Assembly (NCBI RefSeq): GCF_003323715.1
Contig: NZ_QOIN01000071.1
Location: 1 to 64,000, forward strand
DNA from: Streptomyces diacarni
GTDB taxonomy: Bacteria; Actinomycetota; Actinomycetes; Streptomycetales; Streptomycetaceae
Reading direction: 5' to 3'
Length of the DNA stretch: 64,000 nt
Shown here in pieces: positions 25,294 through 33,669 of this stretch (the first letter of the stretch is position 1; every line of letters starts with the position of its first letter). Under the pieces are notes generated by a model. The model was not told the DNA's origin. It saw nothing but the letters and a program-made list of their open reading frames with translations, and did no database searches. Made by a program: the position numbers and the translations under genes.

Positions 25294-25521
25294 ATGGGCA
25301 TCGTCGTCTGCATCGGCATGATGGCGGTGGGGGCGATCCTGGCCCTGGCCGTCGACCTGGACGTCAGCGGCGTCAACGTCCAACTGGTGGGCGTCGTCCT
25401 GCTGATCGTCGGCGTCATCGGACTGTGCACCTACATCAGCATCCTCAAGCGGCGCCGCGTCGAACCGCCGTCCCCCGGGGCGCCGGTGATCGAGGAAGTC
25501 AACAAGCACCACTGGGAATGA
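25294..25521 (+). CDS. Small two-helix membrane protein, DUF6458-like
   Basis: A 75-residue protein with two transmembrane helices: VVCIGMMAVGAILALAV and VQLVGVVLLIVGVIGLCTYI. The loop between is short (DLDVSGVN) and the C-terminus is a basic stretch LKRRR then a polar tail. This is the layout of DUF6458 proteins, common in actinobacteria and of unknown role. GGGAGG sits 10 bases before the ATG. It is monocistronic with its own terminator. Confidence 0.82.
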   Translation: MGIVVCIGMMAVGAILALAVDLDVSGVNVQLVGVVLLIVGVIGLCTYISILKRRRVEPPSPGAPVIEEVNKHHWE

Positions 25522-25542
25522 CGACGGGGCGGACAGGCCCCG

Positions 25543-25565
25543 GAGGGGCCCCCGCGGGGCCCCTC
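25543..25565. terminator. Bidirectional hairpin after the small membrane protein
   Basis: A perfect 10-bp stem (GAGGGGCCCC at 25543-25552 with its complement at 25556-25565) around a 3-base loop, between converging genes. Confidence 0.85.
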
Positions 25566-25572
25566 TCGTGGT

Positions 25573-27582
25573 TCAGACCCCGTCGCCCTCGGCGCTCTCG
25601 GCGTCCTCGGCACCTTCGTCCAGACCGGCCAGCACCAGCGGCAGCCGGTCGGCGCCGCCCGCGGTGAGGCGGACCGGCACACCCCAGTCCTGCTGGTGCA
25701 TGTGGCAGGCCGGGTACTCCCCCTCCTCGTCGCAGGAGGCGGCCATCGCCGAGACGTGCAGCACCCCTTCCGTGCCCTCGGCGCCGGCCAGCCGGACCTC
25801 CCGCAGCAGTGCGGTGTCCGCTCCCTCGCCCTCCGCGAGCAGCTCGGGCGGGGTGGCGCTCACCAGCAGCCGCGTCGAGGGCCCGTAACGGGTGTCGAGC
25901 TTCTGTCCGGGCGGCGCCTGGAAGACGACGTCCAGCCGGAGCGTCCCGGGCGCCACCTCGGTGGCGGCGCGCCGCGTGCGGTGCGCCGCGCCCTCGACCC
26001 GTACGGCGTCCTCGGGCAGCCGCAGCCGCGTCAGCCGGTGCCGGGCCGACTCGACGACCACGACCTCGCCACCGGTCGCCAGTACGGCGTCCGACGGCTC
26101 GCGCAGGTCGGTCGCCAGCGTGCCGACCTCGCCGGTGGCCGGATCGTAGTGGCGCAGCGCGTGGTTGTAGGTGTCGCAGACCGCGACCGAACCTCCCCCT
26201 GGGACTCCGTCCCGGGAGGTGCCCCCAGGCAGCGCGGTGACCCCCAGCGGGTGCTGGAGCAGGGCCTGGCCGGCCGGGCCGTCGCGGTGACCGAAGTCGA
26301 AGAGTCCGGTGCCGACGGCCGTACGGACGGCGAAGGCGCCGGCGCCGTCCGCCTCCACCCAGCGCAGCGCGCTGGTCTCGGAGTCGGCCACCCACAGCCG
26401 CGTCCCGTCGGGGGAGACGGCCAGCCCGGACGGCTGGGCGAACCACGCCTGGTCCGCGGGCCCGTCCACCAGCCCCTCGTTCGTCGTCCCCGCCGCGACA
26501 CCCACGGCGCCGCTTTCCGGGTCGTACGTCCACAGCTGGTGCACCCCGGCCATGGCGATCCACACGCGGTCGGCGAAGTACGCCAGGTCCCAGGGGGAGG
26601 AGAGCGCGATCTCGCGGGCCGCGCCCTCGGTGGGTGCGCCCTGCCACCACTGCTCACCGGTGCCGGCGACGGTCTCGACAGCCCCCGAGGCCAGGTCCAG
26701 GCGGCGCAGCGCGTGGTTGACGGTGTCGGCCACGAGGACGGCGCCGTCGGGCAGCAGCGCCATGCCCTGCGGCTCGTTGAACCGCGCCGTCCCGGGCCCG
26801 CCGTCGCTCAGTCCCCGCTCGCCGTCCCCGATGCGCCGCACGACGCTCTCCCCGTCGGCCGCCAGCTCCACCAGCTGGTGCCGCGTGGTGTCCGAGACGA
26901 GGAAGCCGCCGTCGGGCAGCGCCAGGATCTTCCCCGGAAAACGCAGATCCGTGGCGACCGGCTCAGGCGGCACTCCCCCAGCTACCGCCGGGGGTGCCCC
27001 CAGGCCCTCACCGCGCCGCAGCGTCCCCTTCGCCCCGTGTTCGGCCTCCAGCTGCTCCACCAGGCGTTCGATCGCGTGCACGTGCCCCTCGCCGGCGTGC
27101 TGCGCGACGACGTATCCCTCCGGGTCGACGACCACGAGCGTCGGCCACGCCCGCACGGCGTACTGCTTCCATGTGGCCAGCTCCGGGTCGTCCAGCACCG
27201 GGTGCTCCACCCCGTACCGCTCCACGGCGTCCACCACGGCCGCGTGCTCCGCCTCGTGGACGAACTTCGGCGAGTGCACCCCCACCACGACGACCGTCTC
27301 GGCGTGCCGCTCCTCCAGCTCCCGCAGCTCGTCGAGCACGTGCAGGCAGTTGATGCAGCAGAACGTCCAGAAATCGACGATCACGATTTTCCCGCGCAGC
27401 TCCGTCAGGCTCAGCTGCTCACCGCCGGTGTTCAGCCAGCCGCCCTTGCCGGTCAGCTCCGGCGCCCGGACCCGGGGGCGGCGGGCGGCGGGAGCGGGCG
27501 TCGAGCCGGGTTCGGCGGCGGCCGACGTGCCTGCGGGGGCGGGAGTGGCGGGTGTGGCGGGTGTGGCGGCCTGGTCGTTCAT
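25573..27582 (-). CDS. Thioredoxin-like/NHL-repeat protein (NHLRC2 type)
   Basis: A 669-residue protein. After a Pro/Ala-rich N-terminus, residues about 60-180 are a thioredoxin fold with IVDFWTFCCINCLHVLDEL, where CCINC supplies a CxxC active site. Residues about 220-540 carry NHL beta-propeller blades (FPGKILALPDGGFLVSD, FNEPQGMALLPDGAVLVAD, FAQPSGLAVSPDG). The C-terminus has the conserved CDEEGEYPACHMHQQDWG. The order is that of animal NHLRC2 and its bacterial homologues; the substrate is unknown. There is no signal peptide, so it is likely cytoplasmic. Two dispersed palindromic repeats are inserted in frame (26191-26229 and 26969-27005). Confidence 0.9.
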   Translation of the reverse strand: MNDQAATPATPATPAPAGTSAAAEPGSTPAPAARRPRVRAPELTGKGGWLNTGGEQLSLTELRGKIVIVDFWTFCCINCLHVLDELRELEERHAETVVVVGVHSPKFVHEAEHAAVVDAVERYGVEHPVLDDPELATWKQYAVRAWPTLVVVDPEGYVVAQHAGEGHVHAIERLVEQLEAEHGAKGTLRRGEGLGAPPAVAGGVPPEPVATDLRFPGKILALPDGGFLVSDTTRHQLVELAADGESVVRRIGDGERGLSDGGPGTARFNEPQGMALLPDGAVLVADTVNHALRRLDLASGAVETVAGTGEQWWQGAPTEGAAREIALSSPWDLAYFADRVWIAMAGVHQLWTYDPESGAVGVAAGTTNEGLVDGPADQAWFAQPSGLAVSPDGTRLWVADSETSALRWVEADGAGAFAVRTAVGTGLFDFGHRDGPAGQALLQHPLGVTALPGGTSRDGVPGGGSVAVCDTYNHALRHYDPATGEVGTLATDLREPSDAVLATGGEVVVVESARHRLTRLRLPEDAVRVEGAAHRTRRAATEVAPGTLRLDVVFQAPPGQKLDTRYGPSTRLLVSATPPELLAEGEGADTALLREVRLAGAEGTEGVLHVSAMAASCDEEGEYPACHMHQQDWGVPVRLTAGGADRLPLVLAGLDEGAEDAESAEGDGV
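26191..26229. repeat. Streptomyces dispersed palindromic repeat inside the NHL gene
   Basis: The segment reads on the minus strand as CTGGGGGCACCTCCCGGGAC and continues to a GGGGGAGGT end, a form seen scattered through Streptomyces genomes. It is in frame and adds a Gly/Pro-rich loop (SRDGVPGGGS) between blades. Confidence 0.6.
26969..27005. repeat. Second dispersed palindromic repeat inside the NHL gene
   Basis: It shares the CTGGGGGCACCC... start and the GCTGGGGGAG end with the copy at 26191-26229 (minus strand). It codes for the loop APPAVAGGVPPEP between the thioredoxin domain and the propeller. Confidence 0.6.
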
Positions 27583-27687
27583 CCCTCCAGCGTGCCACCT
27601 CGCGACACGGGCGCGCAGCGCGCGGCTCCGGGCGCGGGCCTCTCGGAGTTCTTTGGGGTTCCGTGAAGTCCTTGCGGCTCCTGTCGG

Positions 27688-28491
27688 CTACAGCACCCGG
27701 TCCTTGAGGACGGGGAAGGACTCGCGGACCTTGCCGATCTGGGTGAGGTCGAGATCGGCGGTCAGCACCGTCTCCGCTGTGCTGTCCGTCTCGGCGACGA
27801 CCTCGCCCCACGGGTCGATGACGGCGCTGCGTCCCGCCTGGGCGACGCCCGCGTGGGTGCCCGCGGTGCCGCAGGCCAGGACGAAGCACTGGTTCTCGAC
27901 GGCACGGGTGCGGGCGAAGAGGCTCCAGTGGTCGGCGCGCTTGGCGGGCCAGCCCGCGGGGACGACCAGCACCTGGGCGCCGGCGTCGACCAGGGCACGG
28001 AACAACTCGGGGAAGCGGAGGTCGTAGCAGGTGGCCAGGCCGAGCGTGGCCTGCGGGTGGGCGACGGTGACGGGCGTGCTGCCCGCCGTCATCAGCGCCG
28101 CCTCGCCCTGGTCGAACCCGAAGCGGTGGATCTTGCGGTAGGTGGCCGCGAGCTCGCCGGAGGGGGAGAAGACCAGGGAGGTGTTGTACAGGGCGCCCGC
28201 CTCCTCGCCCTTCTCCACGATCGAGCCCGCGTGCAGCCACACCCCCGCGTCCCGCGCCGCCGCGGACATGGCCAGCGCGGTCGGGCCCTTGGCCGGGTCC
28301 GCCTCCTCCGCCTCGGCGGCGAAACGGTCGTGGGCGAAGGCGCCGACGGGCCACAGCTCCGGCAGCACCACCACGTCGGCGCCCGCTTGGGCGCGGACGA
28401 GGGAAGCGACCCGTTCCCGCCGGGATTCGACCGACTCGTCCGGGTCCACCTGAATCTGCAGAATCGAAGCGCGCACCGTACCACCGTCCAT
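27688..28491 (-). CDS. Nitrilase-superfamily carbon-nitrogen hydrolase (omega-amidase type)
   Basis: A 267-residue enzyme with the complete Glu-Lys-Cys triad. The Glu is in VVVLPELWP (about residue 44), the Lys in TYRKIHRF (about 115) and the nucleophile Cys in LATCYDLRFPELF (about 151). Length and the VVPAGWPAKRADHW and ARAVENQCFVLAC motifs fit the Nit2/omega-amidase-like branch, which hydrolyses short amides such as 2-oxoglutaramate or deaminated glutathione. The exact substrate is not determined. Start ATG 28491; an in-frame GTG at 28476 would trim five residues. Confidence 0.9.
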   Translation of the reverse strand: MDGGTVRASILQIQVDPDESVESRRERVASLVRAQAGADVVVLPELWPVGAFAHDRFAAEAEEADPAKGPTALAMSAAARDAGVWLHAGSIVEKGEEAGALYNTSLVFSPSGELAATYRKIHRFGFDQGEAALMTAGSTPVTVAHPQATLGLATCYDLRFPELFRALVDAGAQVLVVPAGWPAKRADHWSLFARTRAVENQCFVLACGTAGTHAGVAQAGRSAVIDPWGEVVAETDSTAETVLTADLDLTQIGKVRESFPVLKDRVL

Positions 28492-28592
28492 GCGATCGAG
28501 GGGGGCGATTGGGCCTAGCATCGTCCCAAAAGCCCTGCCGGGGCTCTCGTCCGCAGCGTAACTTGAGAGCACCCAGCACGAGCACCTGCCCT

Positions 28593-28700
28593 GTCCAGTG
28601 CCAGCCCAGTGTCCAGCCCAGTGTCCAGTCCAGTGCGCGGACTTGTTCGTATGCCGAACGAGCCGCAAGCTCGAACGAGCCAGCCAGCGAACCGCAAGCC
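28593..28700. repeat. Short degenerate direct repeats upstream of the mycothiol-type gene
   Basis: Bases 28593-28640 repeat CAGTGTCCAGCC-like units about four times. Bases 28650-28700 carry GAACGAGCC and ACCGCAAGCC-like units twice. The region lies between the hydrolase start (minus) and the isomerase-like start (plus) and so holds both promoters. Confidence 0.5.
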
Positions 28701-28710
28701 GAGGGGTCCC

Positions 28711-29544
28711 GTGACCGACCACCCAAGCCTTCAGCCCTACGTTGACGCGTGGACGCAGTCCATGGAAGCGATATCCGAGCTGGTCACTCCGCTCGTGGAA
28801 GGGGAGTGGAACGGGCGGACCGACTGTCCGGGCTGGTCGGTACGCGATGTGGTCTCCCACATCATCGGCGTCGAGTGCGAACTCCTGGGCGATCCGCGAC
28901 CGATCCACGCCCTGCCCCGCGACATCCGCCACGTCGTCGACGAGACGAGCCGTCACATGGAGGTCCAGGTCGATGTGCGGCGGCACCACACGGGCCCGGA
29001 GATGACCAGCGAGTTCGAGTACACGCTCATCCGCCGCTCGCGGCAGCTGCGGAACGAGAAGCGCGGGCCGGAGGCGGAGATCAACAGCGTCGTGCCGTTC
29101 GGGCCCCGCAAACTGCCGCTGGAGCGCCAGCTGATGCTGCGCGCCTTCGACGTGTGGGTGCACGAACAGGATCTGCGCCGCGCCCTGGACAAGCCCGGCA
29201 ACCTGGACTCGCCCGGCGCCCACGTGACCAGGGACGTGATGCTCGCCGGGCTGCCCAAGGTCGTCGCCAAGGACGCCGGAGCCCCGCTGAACTCCGCGGT
29301 CGTCTTCGATGTGAGCGGCCCCGTCGAGTTCATGCGGACGGTACGCGTGGACAAGGAGGGCCGGGGCACCGTCGACGGCAGCGTCTCGCTGGGCCCCGCC
29401 GCCACCCTCGCCATGGACTGGGAGACCTACTCCCGGCTGGCCGCGGGCCGGGTACGGCCGGACGCCGTCGCGGACCGCGTCAAGATCGACGGCGACGCGG
29501 AGCTGGCCGCCGCGATCCTGCGCCACTTCTCGGTGACGCCGTGA
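28711..29544 (+). CDS. Maleylpyruvate-isomerase-like mycothiol-dependent enzyme
   Basis: A 277-residue protein of the DinB/MDMPI superfamily. The N-terminal domain has MEAISELVTPLVEGEW, then RTDCPGWSVRDVVSHIIGVE, in which the His (SHI) is a metal ligand, and later DVWVHEQDLRRAL with the second ligand His. The C-terminal alpha/beta domain matches the MDMPI_C type (TLAMDWETYSRLAAGRV). Actinobacterial relatives use mycothiol as thiol cofactor. The GTG at 28711 has GAGGGG four bases upstream and sets the start; longer reading would include repeat-derived sequence. The substrate is unknown. Confidence 0.88.
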   Translation: MTDHPSLQPYVDAWTQSMEAISELVTPLVEGEWNGRTDCPGWSVRDVVSHIIGVECELLGDPRPIHALPRDIRHVVDETSRHMEVQVDVRRHHTGPEMTSEFEYTLIRRSRQLRNEKRGPEAEINSVVPFGPRKLPLERQLMLRAFDVWVHEQDLRRALDKPGNLDSPGAHVTRDVMLAGLPKVVAKDAGAPLNSAVVFDVSGPVEFMRTVRVDKEGRGTVDGSVSLGPAATLAMDWETYSRLAAGRVRPDAVADRVKIDGDAELAAAILRHFSVTP

Positions 29545-29675
29545 CGCCGTGACGCTGCGACGTGTGACGGTGTGATGCCGTGAACCGGTGACGCCGTGCC
29601 GGTGTGGCGTTGCGCAGTCGTCACCCCCTCAGGGGGTGACGGTCGGACGCAGGCCCCCGGAGAGGCCGCGGCGAA

Positions 29676-29736
29676 GTGGCGCGTGGTGGGTGCGGGGCAC
29701 GTGGCGCGTAGTGGGTGCGGGGCACGTGGCGCGTGG
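29676..29736. repeat. 25-bp tandem repeat (2.4 copies) between converging genes
   Basis: Units at 29676-29700 and 29701-29725 differ by one base, and a third partial copy runs to 29736. Just upstream (29540-29600) are degenerate GTGACGCCGTGACG-type repeats. The region separates the ends of converging genes. Confidence 0.75.
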
Positions 29737-29766
29737 CCGCGACGCGTGAGCTCCGCCGCGCCGCCG

Positions 29767-31086
29767 TCACACCGGGACGTGCACCGCCTCCACGCGGCTG
29801 GCCACCACGCGCTCGCGCTCACGCCGCACCGCGCGCCCCCGCAGCCGGGCGAACTGCACCAGGCCCAGCACCTGGAGGACGAAGACGCTCGCGAAGGCGA
29901 TCCGGTAGTTGTCCCCCGTCAGGTCGAGCAGGACCCCGACGGCGAACAACGTCGTCATCGAGGCGGTGAACCCGCCCATGTTGACGATGCCGGACGCGGT
30001 GCCGTGCCGCTCGGGCGGGTTGGCGGGGCGGGAGAAGTCGAAGCCGATCATCGAGCCCGGACCGCACGCGCCGAGCACCACGCACAGCACCACCAGCAGC
30101 CACATGGGGTCCTTGCCCGGCCAGGCGATGGCCGCGGCCCACACGAGGGCGGTCGCGCCGACGGTGCCCAGCACCAGCGGGGTGCGCGCGGCGTGGTGTC
30201 GGGAGATGACCTGCCCGTAGACCAGTCCGCAGCACATGTTGGAGACCACCACGAGAGTCAGCAGCTCACCAGCCGTGCCCTTGTCGAGCCCCTGCGCCTC
30301 GACCAGGAACGGCATGCCCCACAGCAGCAGGAAGACCATGCCGGGAAACTGGCAGGTGAAGTGCACCCACATCCCGGCGCGGGTGCCCGGCTCCCGCCAG
30401 GCCGCACCGATCTGCCGGCGGATGAAGCCCGAACCCGTGGCCTCGGCCTGGGGGACGGCCGGCGGCTCGTGGCCCTCCGGATGGTCCCGCAGGAAGAAGA
30501 CGACGAGCGCCAGGATGACCAGGCCGCCCGCCGCGCTGCCCGCGAACGTCGCCGTCCAGCCGAGACTTGCCAGGACGCGGGCGAGGACCAGTGTCGTCAC
30601 CAGGTTGCCCGCCATCCCTATCAGCGCCGCCACCTGGGCGATCACCGGCCCGCGACGGGCCGGGAACCAGCGCGCCCCCAGGCGCAGGACGGCGATGAAC
30701 GTCATCGCGTCCCCGCAGCCCAGCAGCGCCCGGGAGGCCAGCGCGGTGCCGTACGAGGCCGACAGCGCGAAGCCGAACTGGCCCGCGGTGAACAGCAGGA
30801 TGCCCAGCAGCAGGATGCGGCGGGTGCCCCAGCGGTCCACCAGCAGGCCCACGGGTATCTGCATCCCCGCGTAGACGAGGAGCTGCAGGATCGAGAAGCT
30901 GGAGAGCGCGGAGGCGTTGATGTCGAAGCGGTGCGCCGCGTCGAGACCCGCCACGCCGAGGCTGGTGCGGAAGGTGACGGCGACGAAGTAGACGGCGACG
31001 CCGATACCCCACACCCACCAGGCGCGGGGGCCGCCAGGCGGGTCGCCGGGCAGCCGGACGGCGTGGGGAGAGGCGGTGGTGCTCAT
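29767..31086 (-). CDS. MFS transporter
   Basis: A 439-residue major-facilitator protein with about 12 hydrophobic segments. The signature between helices 2 and 3 reads GLLVDRWGTRRILLLG, the canonical GxxxDRxGRR loop. Helix 5 contains AALIGMAGNLVTTLVLARVL. The central loop holds RDHPEGHEPPAVPQAEATGSG. Pattern and size fit organic-acid or sugar-acid transporters of the phthalate/anion:cation symporter type, but the substrate is unknown. The ATG overlaps the GntR stop in an ATGA, so the regulator and the transporter form an operon, which suggests ligand-controlled uptake. Confidence 0.92.
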   Translation of the reverse strand: MSTTASPHAVRLPGDPPGGPRAWWVWGIGVAVYFVAVTFRTSLGVAGLDAAHRFDINASALSSFSILQLLVYAGMQIPVGLLVDRWGTRRILLLGILLFTAGQFGFALSASYGTALASRALLGCGDAMTFIAVLRLGARWFPARRGPVIAQVAALIGMAGNLVTTLVLARVLASLGWTATFAGSAAGGLVILALVVFFLRDHPEGHEPPAVPQAEATGSGFIRRQIGAAWREPGTRAGMWVHFTCQFPGMVFLLLWGMPFLVEAQGLDKGTAGELLTLVVVSNMCCGLVYGQVISRHHAARTPLVLGTVGATALVWAAAIAWPGKDPMWLLVVLCVVLGACGPGSMIGFDFSRPANPPERHGTASGIVNMGGFTASMTTLFAVGVLLDLTGDNYRIAFASVFVLQVLGLVQFARLRGRAVRRERERVVASRVEAVHVPV

Positions 31087-31853
31087 CGGCCGTCCCCCCG
31101 GTCGTCACCCTGGCCGCTCCCCCGGAGGTCGCTCTGGCCACCGGTGCGCTCGTCGCCGCGCACCAGGTGGCGGACCCGGCTGACGTGCTGGTGGACGGCG
31201 CGCGCCGCGGCGTCCGTGTCGCCCTCGCGCAGCGTGCGCAGGATGTCGGCGTGCTCGGCGATGTTCTTCGCGACCCGGTCGGGGTGCGCGTGCATCACGG
31301 CGACGCCCATCCGCAGCTGGCGGTCGCGCAGCTGGTCGTAGAGGCGGGTGAGGATCTGGTTGCCCGTCGCCTGGACGAGGGTGGCGTGGAAGCCGCGGTC
31401 GGCGGCGGAGAAGGCGGGAAGGTCACCGGAGGCCGCATGCGTCCGCTGCTCCTGAAGCAGCTCTTCGAGCCGGGCCACCAGCGCGTCCGAGACGGGCACG
31501 GCACGGCGGACCGCGTGCTGCTCGACCAGCAGGCGGGTCTCGACGACGTCCTCGACCTCCTGCACCGAGACGGGCAGCACCAGCGCGCCCTTCTTCGGAT
31601 ACAGCCGGATCAGGCCCTCCACCTCCAGGCGGAGCAGGCCCTCGCGGACGGGGGTGCGCGAGACGCCGACAGCCTCGGCGAGCTCGCCCTCCGTCAGAAG
31701 CATGCCCCCCTCGTAGCGCCGCTCCAGCACCGCCTGCTTCACGTGCGCGTACACGCGCTGTGCGGCGGGCGGTTGCTTCTCCTGACCGAGCTGCTGTTTC
31801 GGGGTGCCGGTGTGGGTGGTGGCGCGGTGGGTGGGGGGCGCGGCGGAAGGCAT
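31083..31853 (-). CDS. GntR-family (FadR/FCD-type) transcriptional regulator
   Basis: A 256-residue regulator. The winged helix is QRVYAHVKQAVLERRYEGG, LTEGELAEAVGVSRTPVREG and LRLEVEGLIRLYPKKGALV. The C-terminal all-helical FCD domain (DVVETRLLVEQHAVRRAV, AADRGFHATLVQATGN, EHADILRTLREGDTDAAA) carries the His/Asp pocket that binds metal and a carboxylic acid. It is coupled to the MFS gene and probably represses it until its acid ligand is present. The start ATG is preceded by a -10-like TATGAT at the leaderless distance. Confidence 0.93.
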   Translation of the reverse strand: MPSAAPPTHRATTHTGTPKQQLGQEKQPPAAQRVYAHVKQAVLERRYEGGMLLTEGELAEAVGVSRTPVREGLLRLEVEGLIRLYPKKGALVLPVSVQEVEDVVETRLLVEQHAVRRAVPVSDALVARLEELLQEQRTHAASGDLPAFSAADRGFHATLVQATGNQILTRLYDQLRDRQLRMGVAVMHAHPDRVAKNIAEHADILRTLREGDTDAAARAVHQHVSRVRHLVRGDERTGGQSDLRGSGQGDDRGDGR

Positions 31854-31859
31854 GCACGC

Positions 31860-31865
31860 ATCATA
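31860..31865 (-). promoter_or_regulatory. Leaderless-type -10 box of the GntR/MFS operon
   Basis: On the minus strand TATGAT ends six bases before the ATG at 31853. The sequence around it (TTGTATCTATGAT) could overlap a GntR operator. Confidence 0.55.
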
Positions 31866-31938
31866 GATACAAGACGGATGCGACGGTTTCCGCTTCCGCG
31901 ATGTGGGACGGGGCCCCGCGTACCGCCCTGGGCGACGA

Positions 31939-31974
31939 AGAGGGGGCGAGGGCTGCTGCGCCCCCGCCCCCTCT
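31939..31974. terminator. Hairpin downstream of the first bkd operon
   Basis: AGAGGGGGCG (31939-31948) pairs with CGCCCCCTCT (31965-31974), with further pairing inside. It lies after the E2 stop on the minus strand. Confidence 0.8.
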
Positions 31975-32044
31975 TCCCGTGTCCTGTGTCCTGTGTCCGC
32001 GCGCCCCTCGGCCGGGGGGGCGGCTCAGGCCAGGCGCCGCCTGG

Positions 32045-33655
32045 TTACTGCCACAGCATCAGCCGCTTGGGCTGCTCCAGGACGGCGGCGATGTCGGCGA
32101 GGACCTTGGAGCCGAGTTCGCCGTCGACGAGGCGGTGGTCGAAGGAGAGCGCCAGCGTGGTGACGTGCCGCGGCTTCACCTTGCCCTTGTGCACCCAGGG
32201 CTGTTCGCGCACCTGGCCGAAGGCCAGGATGGCGGACTCGCCGGGGTTGAGGATCGGCGTGCCGGTGTCCACACCGAAGACCCCGACGTTGGTGATCGTC
32301 ACCGTGCCGCCGCTCATCGCGGCGGGACTGGTCCTGCCCTCGCGGGCGGTGGCGACCAGCTCACCGAGCGCGGACGCCAGTTCGGGCAGGGTCTTGTCGT
32401 GCGCGTCCTTGATGTTGGGGACGATCAGCCCGCGCGGGGTGGCCGCCGCGATGCCGAGGTTGACGTAGTGCTTGCGGACGATCTCCTGGCGCTCCTCGTC
32501 CCAGGAGGCGTTGACCTCCGGGTGGCGGCGGATGGCCACCAGGAACGCCTTGGCGACCAGCAGCAGCGGGTTGATCCGCACGCCCGCCATGTCGGGGTCC
32601 TGCTTGAGATCGGCGACGAGCTTCATCGTTCTGGTGACGTCCACGGTCACGAACTCGGTCACGTGCGGCGCCGTGAACGCGCTGTCGACCATGGCTTGCG
32701 CGGTGGCCTTGCGCACGCCCTTGACCGGAACGCGCGTCTCGCGTGCGGCGCCCGCCGAGGCGGACGGCTCCGCGGCAAAGGCGGCGGGCTCGGCGGGCTC
32801 CCGCGCCGCCGCGGGTGCCGCGGGCGCGGCGGCCCGGGCGGCAGCGGCGTGCACGTCGTCGCGGGTGACGATCCCGTCGGGGCCGCTCGGGACGACCGTC
32901 GCCAGGTCGATGCCGAGATCCTTGGCCAGCTTGCGGACGGGCGGCTTGGCCAGCGGCCGCGAGCTGGCGACCGCGGAGGGCTCCCCCTGACCGTTCACGC
33001 CCGAGGCGCCGTTCACCTCCCCAGCGCCGTCGTCACCCGGAGCGGGCTCGGCCGCCGCCGCGGGCTCGGCAACCGGCGCCGGAGAGGCGGCCGGTGCCGC
33101 GGAAGCGACTGGTGCCGGAGAGGCGGCCGGTGCCGTCCCGGCTCCGCCCGCCACCGCGTCCCGCGCGGCCGCGGGCTTGCGCGGACGGCGCTTGGTGGAA
33201 CCGGTGGCCACGCCGTAGCCGACCAGCACGGGCTGCCGGCCCTCCGGCTCGGCCTCCTCCCCGGTGGCGGCCTCCTCCGTACCGGCGGCCTCCTCGGCCA
33301 CCTCGGCCGCGGCACCGGCACCCGTCTCCAGCGCGGCCTGCGCCGCTGACGAGTCGCCGCCGCCCGAACCGGCCGCGGGGCCGCCCGTGTCGACGGTGAT
33401 GATGGGGGTGCCGACGTCCACCGTGGTGCCCTCGTCGAAGCGCAGGTCGTGCACCACGCCGTCGAAGGGGATGGGCAGTTCGACGGCGGCCTTGGCCGTC
33501 TCCACCTCGCAGACGACCTGGCCGTCGGTGACGGTGTCCCCGGGCTGGACGTACCACTTGAGGATCTCCGCCTCCGTCAGCCCCTCGCCCACGTCGGGCA
33601 TCTTGAACTCACGGACGCCGGCGGCCGGCTGCGCGGCCTGTGCGCTGTTGGTCAT
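32045..33655 (-). CDS. bkdC: Branched-chain 2-oxo acid dehydrogenase E2 (dihydrolipoyl acyltransferase), cluster 1
   Basis: A 536-residue E2 core protein. Residues about 15-90 are one lipoyl domain (FKMPDVGEGLTEAEILKW) with the lipoylated Lys in VETAKAAVE. A 130-residue Ala/Pro/Glu linker follows. The peripheral-subunit-binding domain is PPVRKLAKDLGIDLATV and GPDGIVTRDDV. The catalytic domain ends with LALSFDHRLVDGELGSK, where His and Asp of HxxxDG act in acyl transfer to CoA. It assembles with the E1 subunits to make isobutyryl-, isovaleryl- and 2-methylbutyryl-CoA, starters for branched fatty acids and polyketides. ATG 33655 is preferred; a GTG lies two codons earlier. Confidence 0.93.
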   Translation of the reverse strand: MTNSAQAAQPAAGVREFKMPDVGEGLTEAEILKWYVQPGDTVTDGQVVCEVETAKAAVELPIPFDGVVHDLRFDEGTTVDVGTPIITVDTGGPAAGSGGGDSSAAQAALETGAGAAAEVAEEAAGTEEAATGEEAEPEGRQPVLVGYGVATGSTKRRPRKPAAARDAVAGGAGTAPAASPAPVASAAPAASPAPVAEPAAAAEPAPGDDGAGEVNGASGVNGQGEPSAVASSRPLAKPPVRKLAKDLGIDLATVVPSGPDGIVTRDDVHAAAARAAAPAAPAAAREPAEPAAFAAEPSASAGAARETRVPVKGVRKATAQAMVDSAFTAPHVTEFVTVDVTRTMKLVADLKQDPDMAGVRINPLLLVAKAFLVAIRRHPEVNASWDEERQEIVRKHYVNLGIAAATPRGLIVPNIKDAHDKTLPELASALGELVATAREGRTSPAAMSGGTVTITNVGVFGVDTGTPILNPGESAILAFGQVREQPWVHKGKVKPRHVTTLALSFDHRLVDGELGSKVLADIAAVLEQPKRLMLWQ

Positions 33656-33669
33656 CGTCACGGCTCTCC

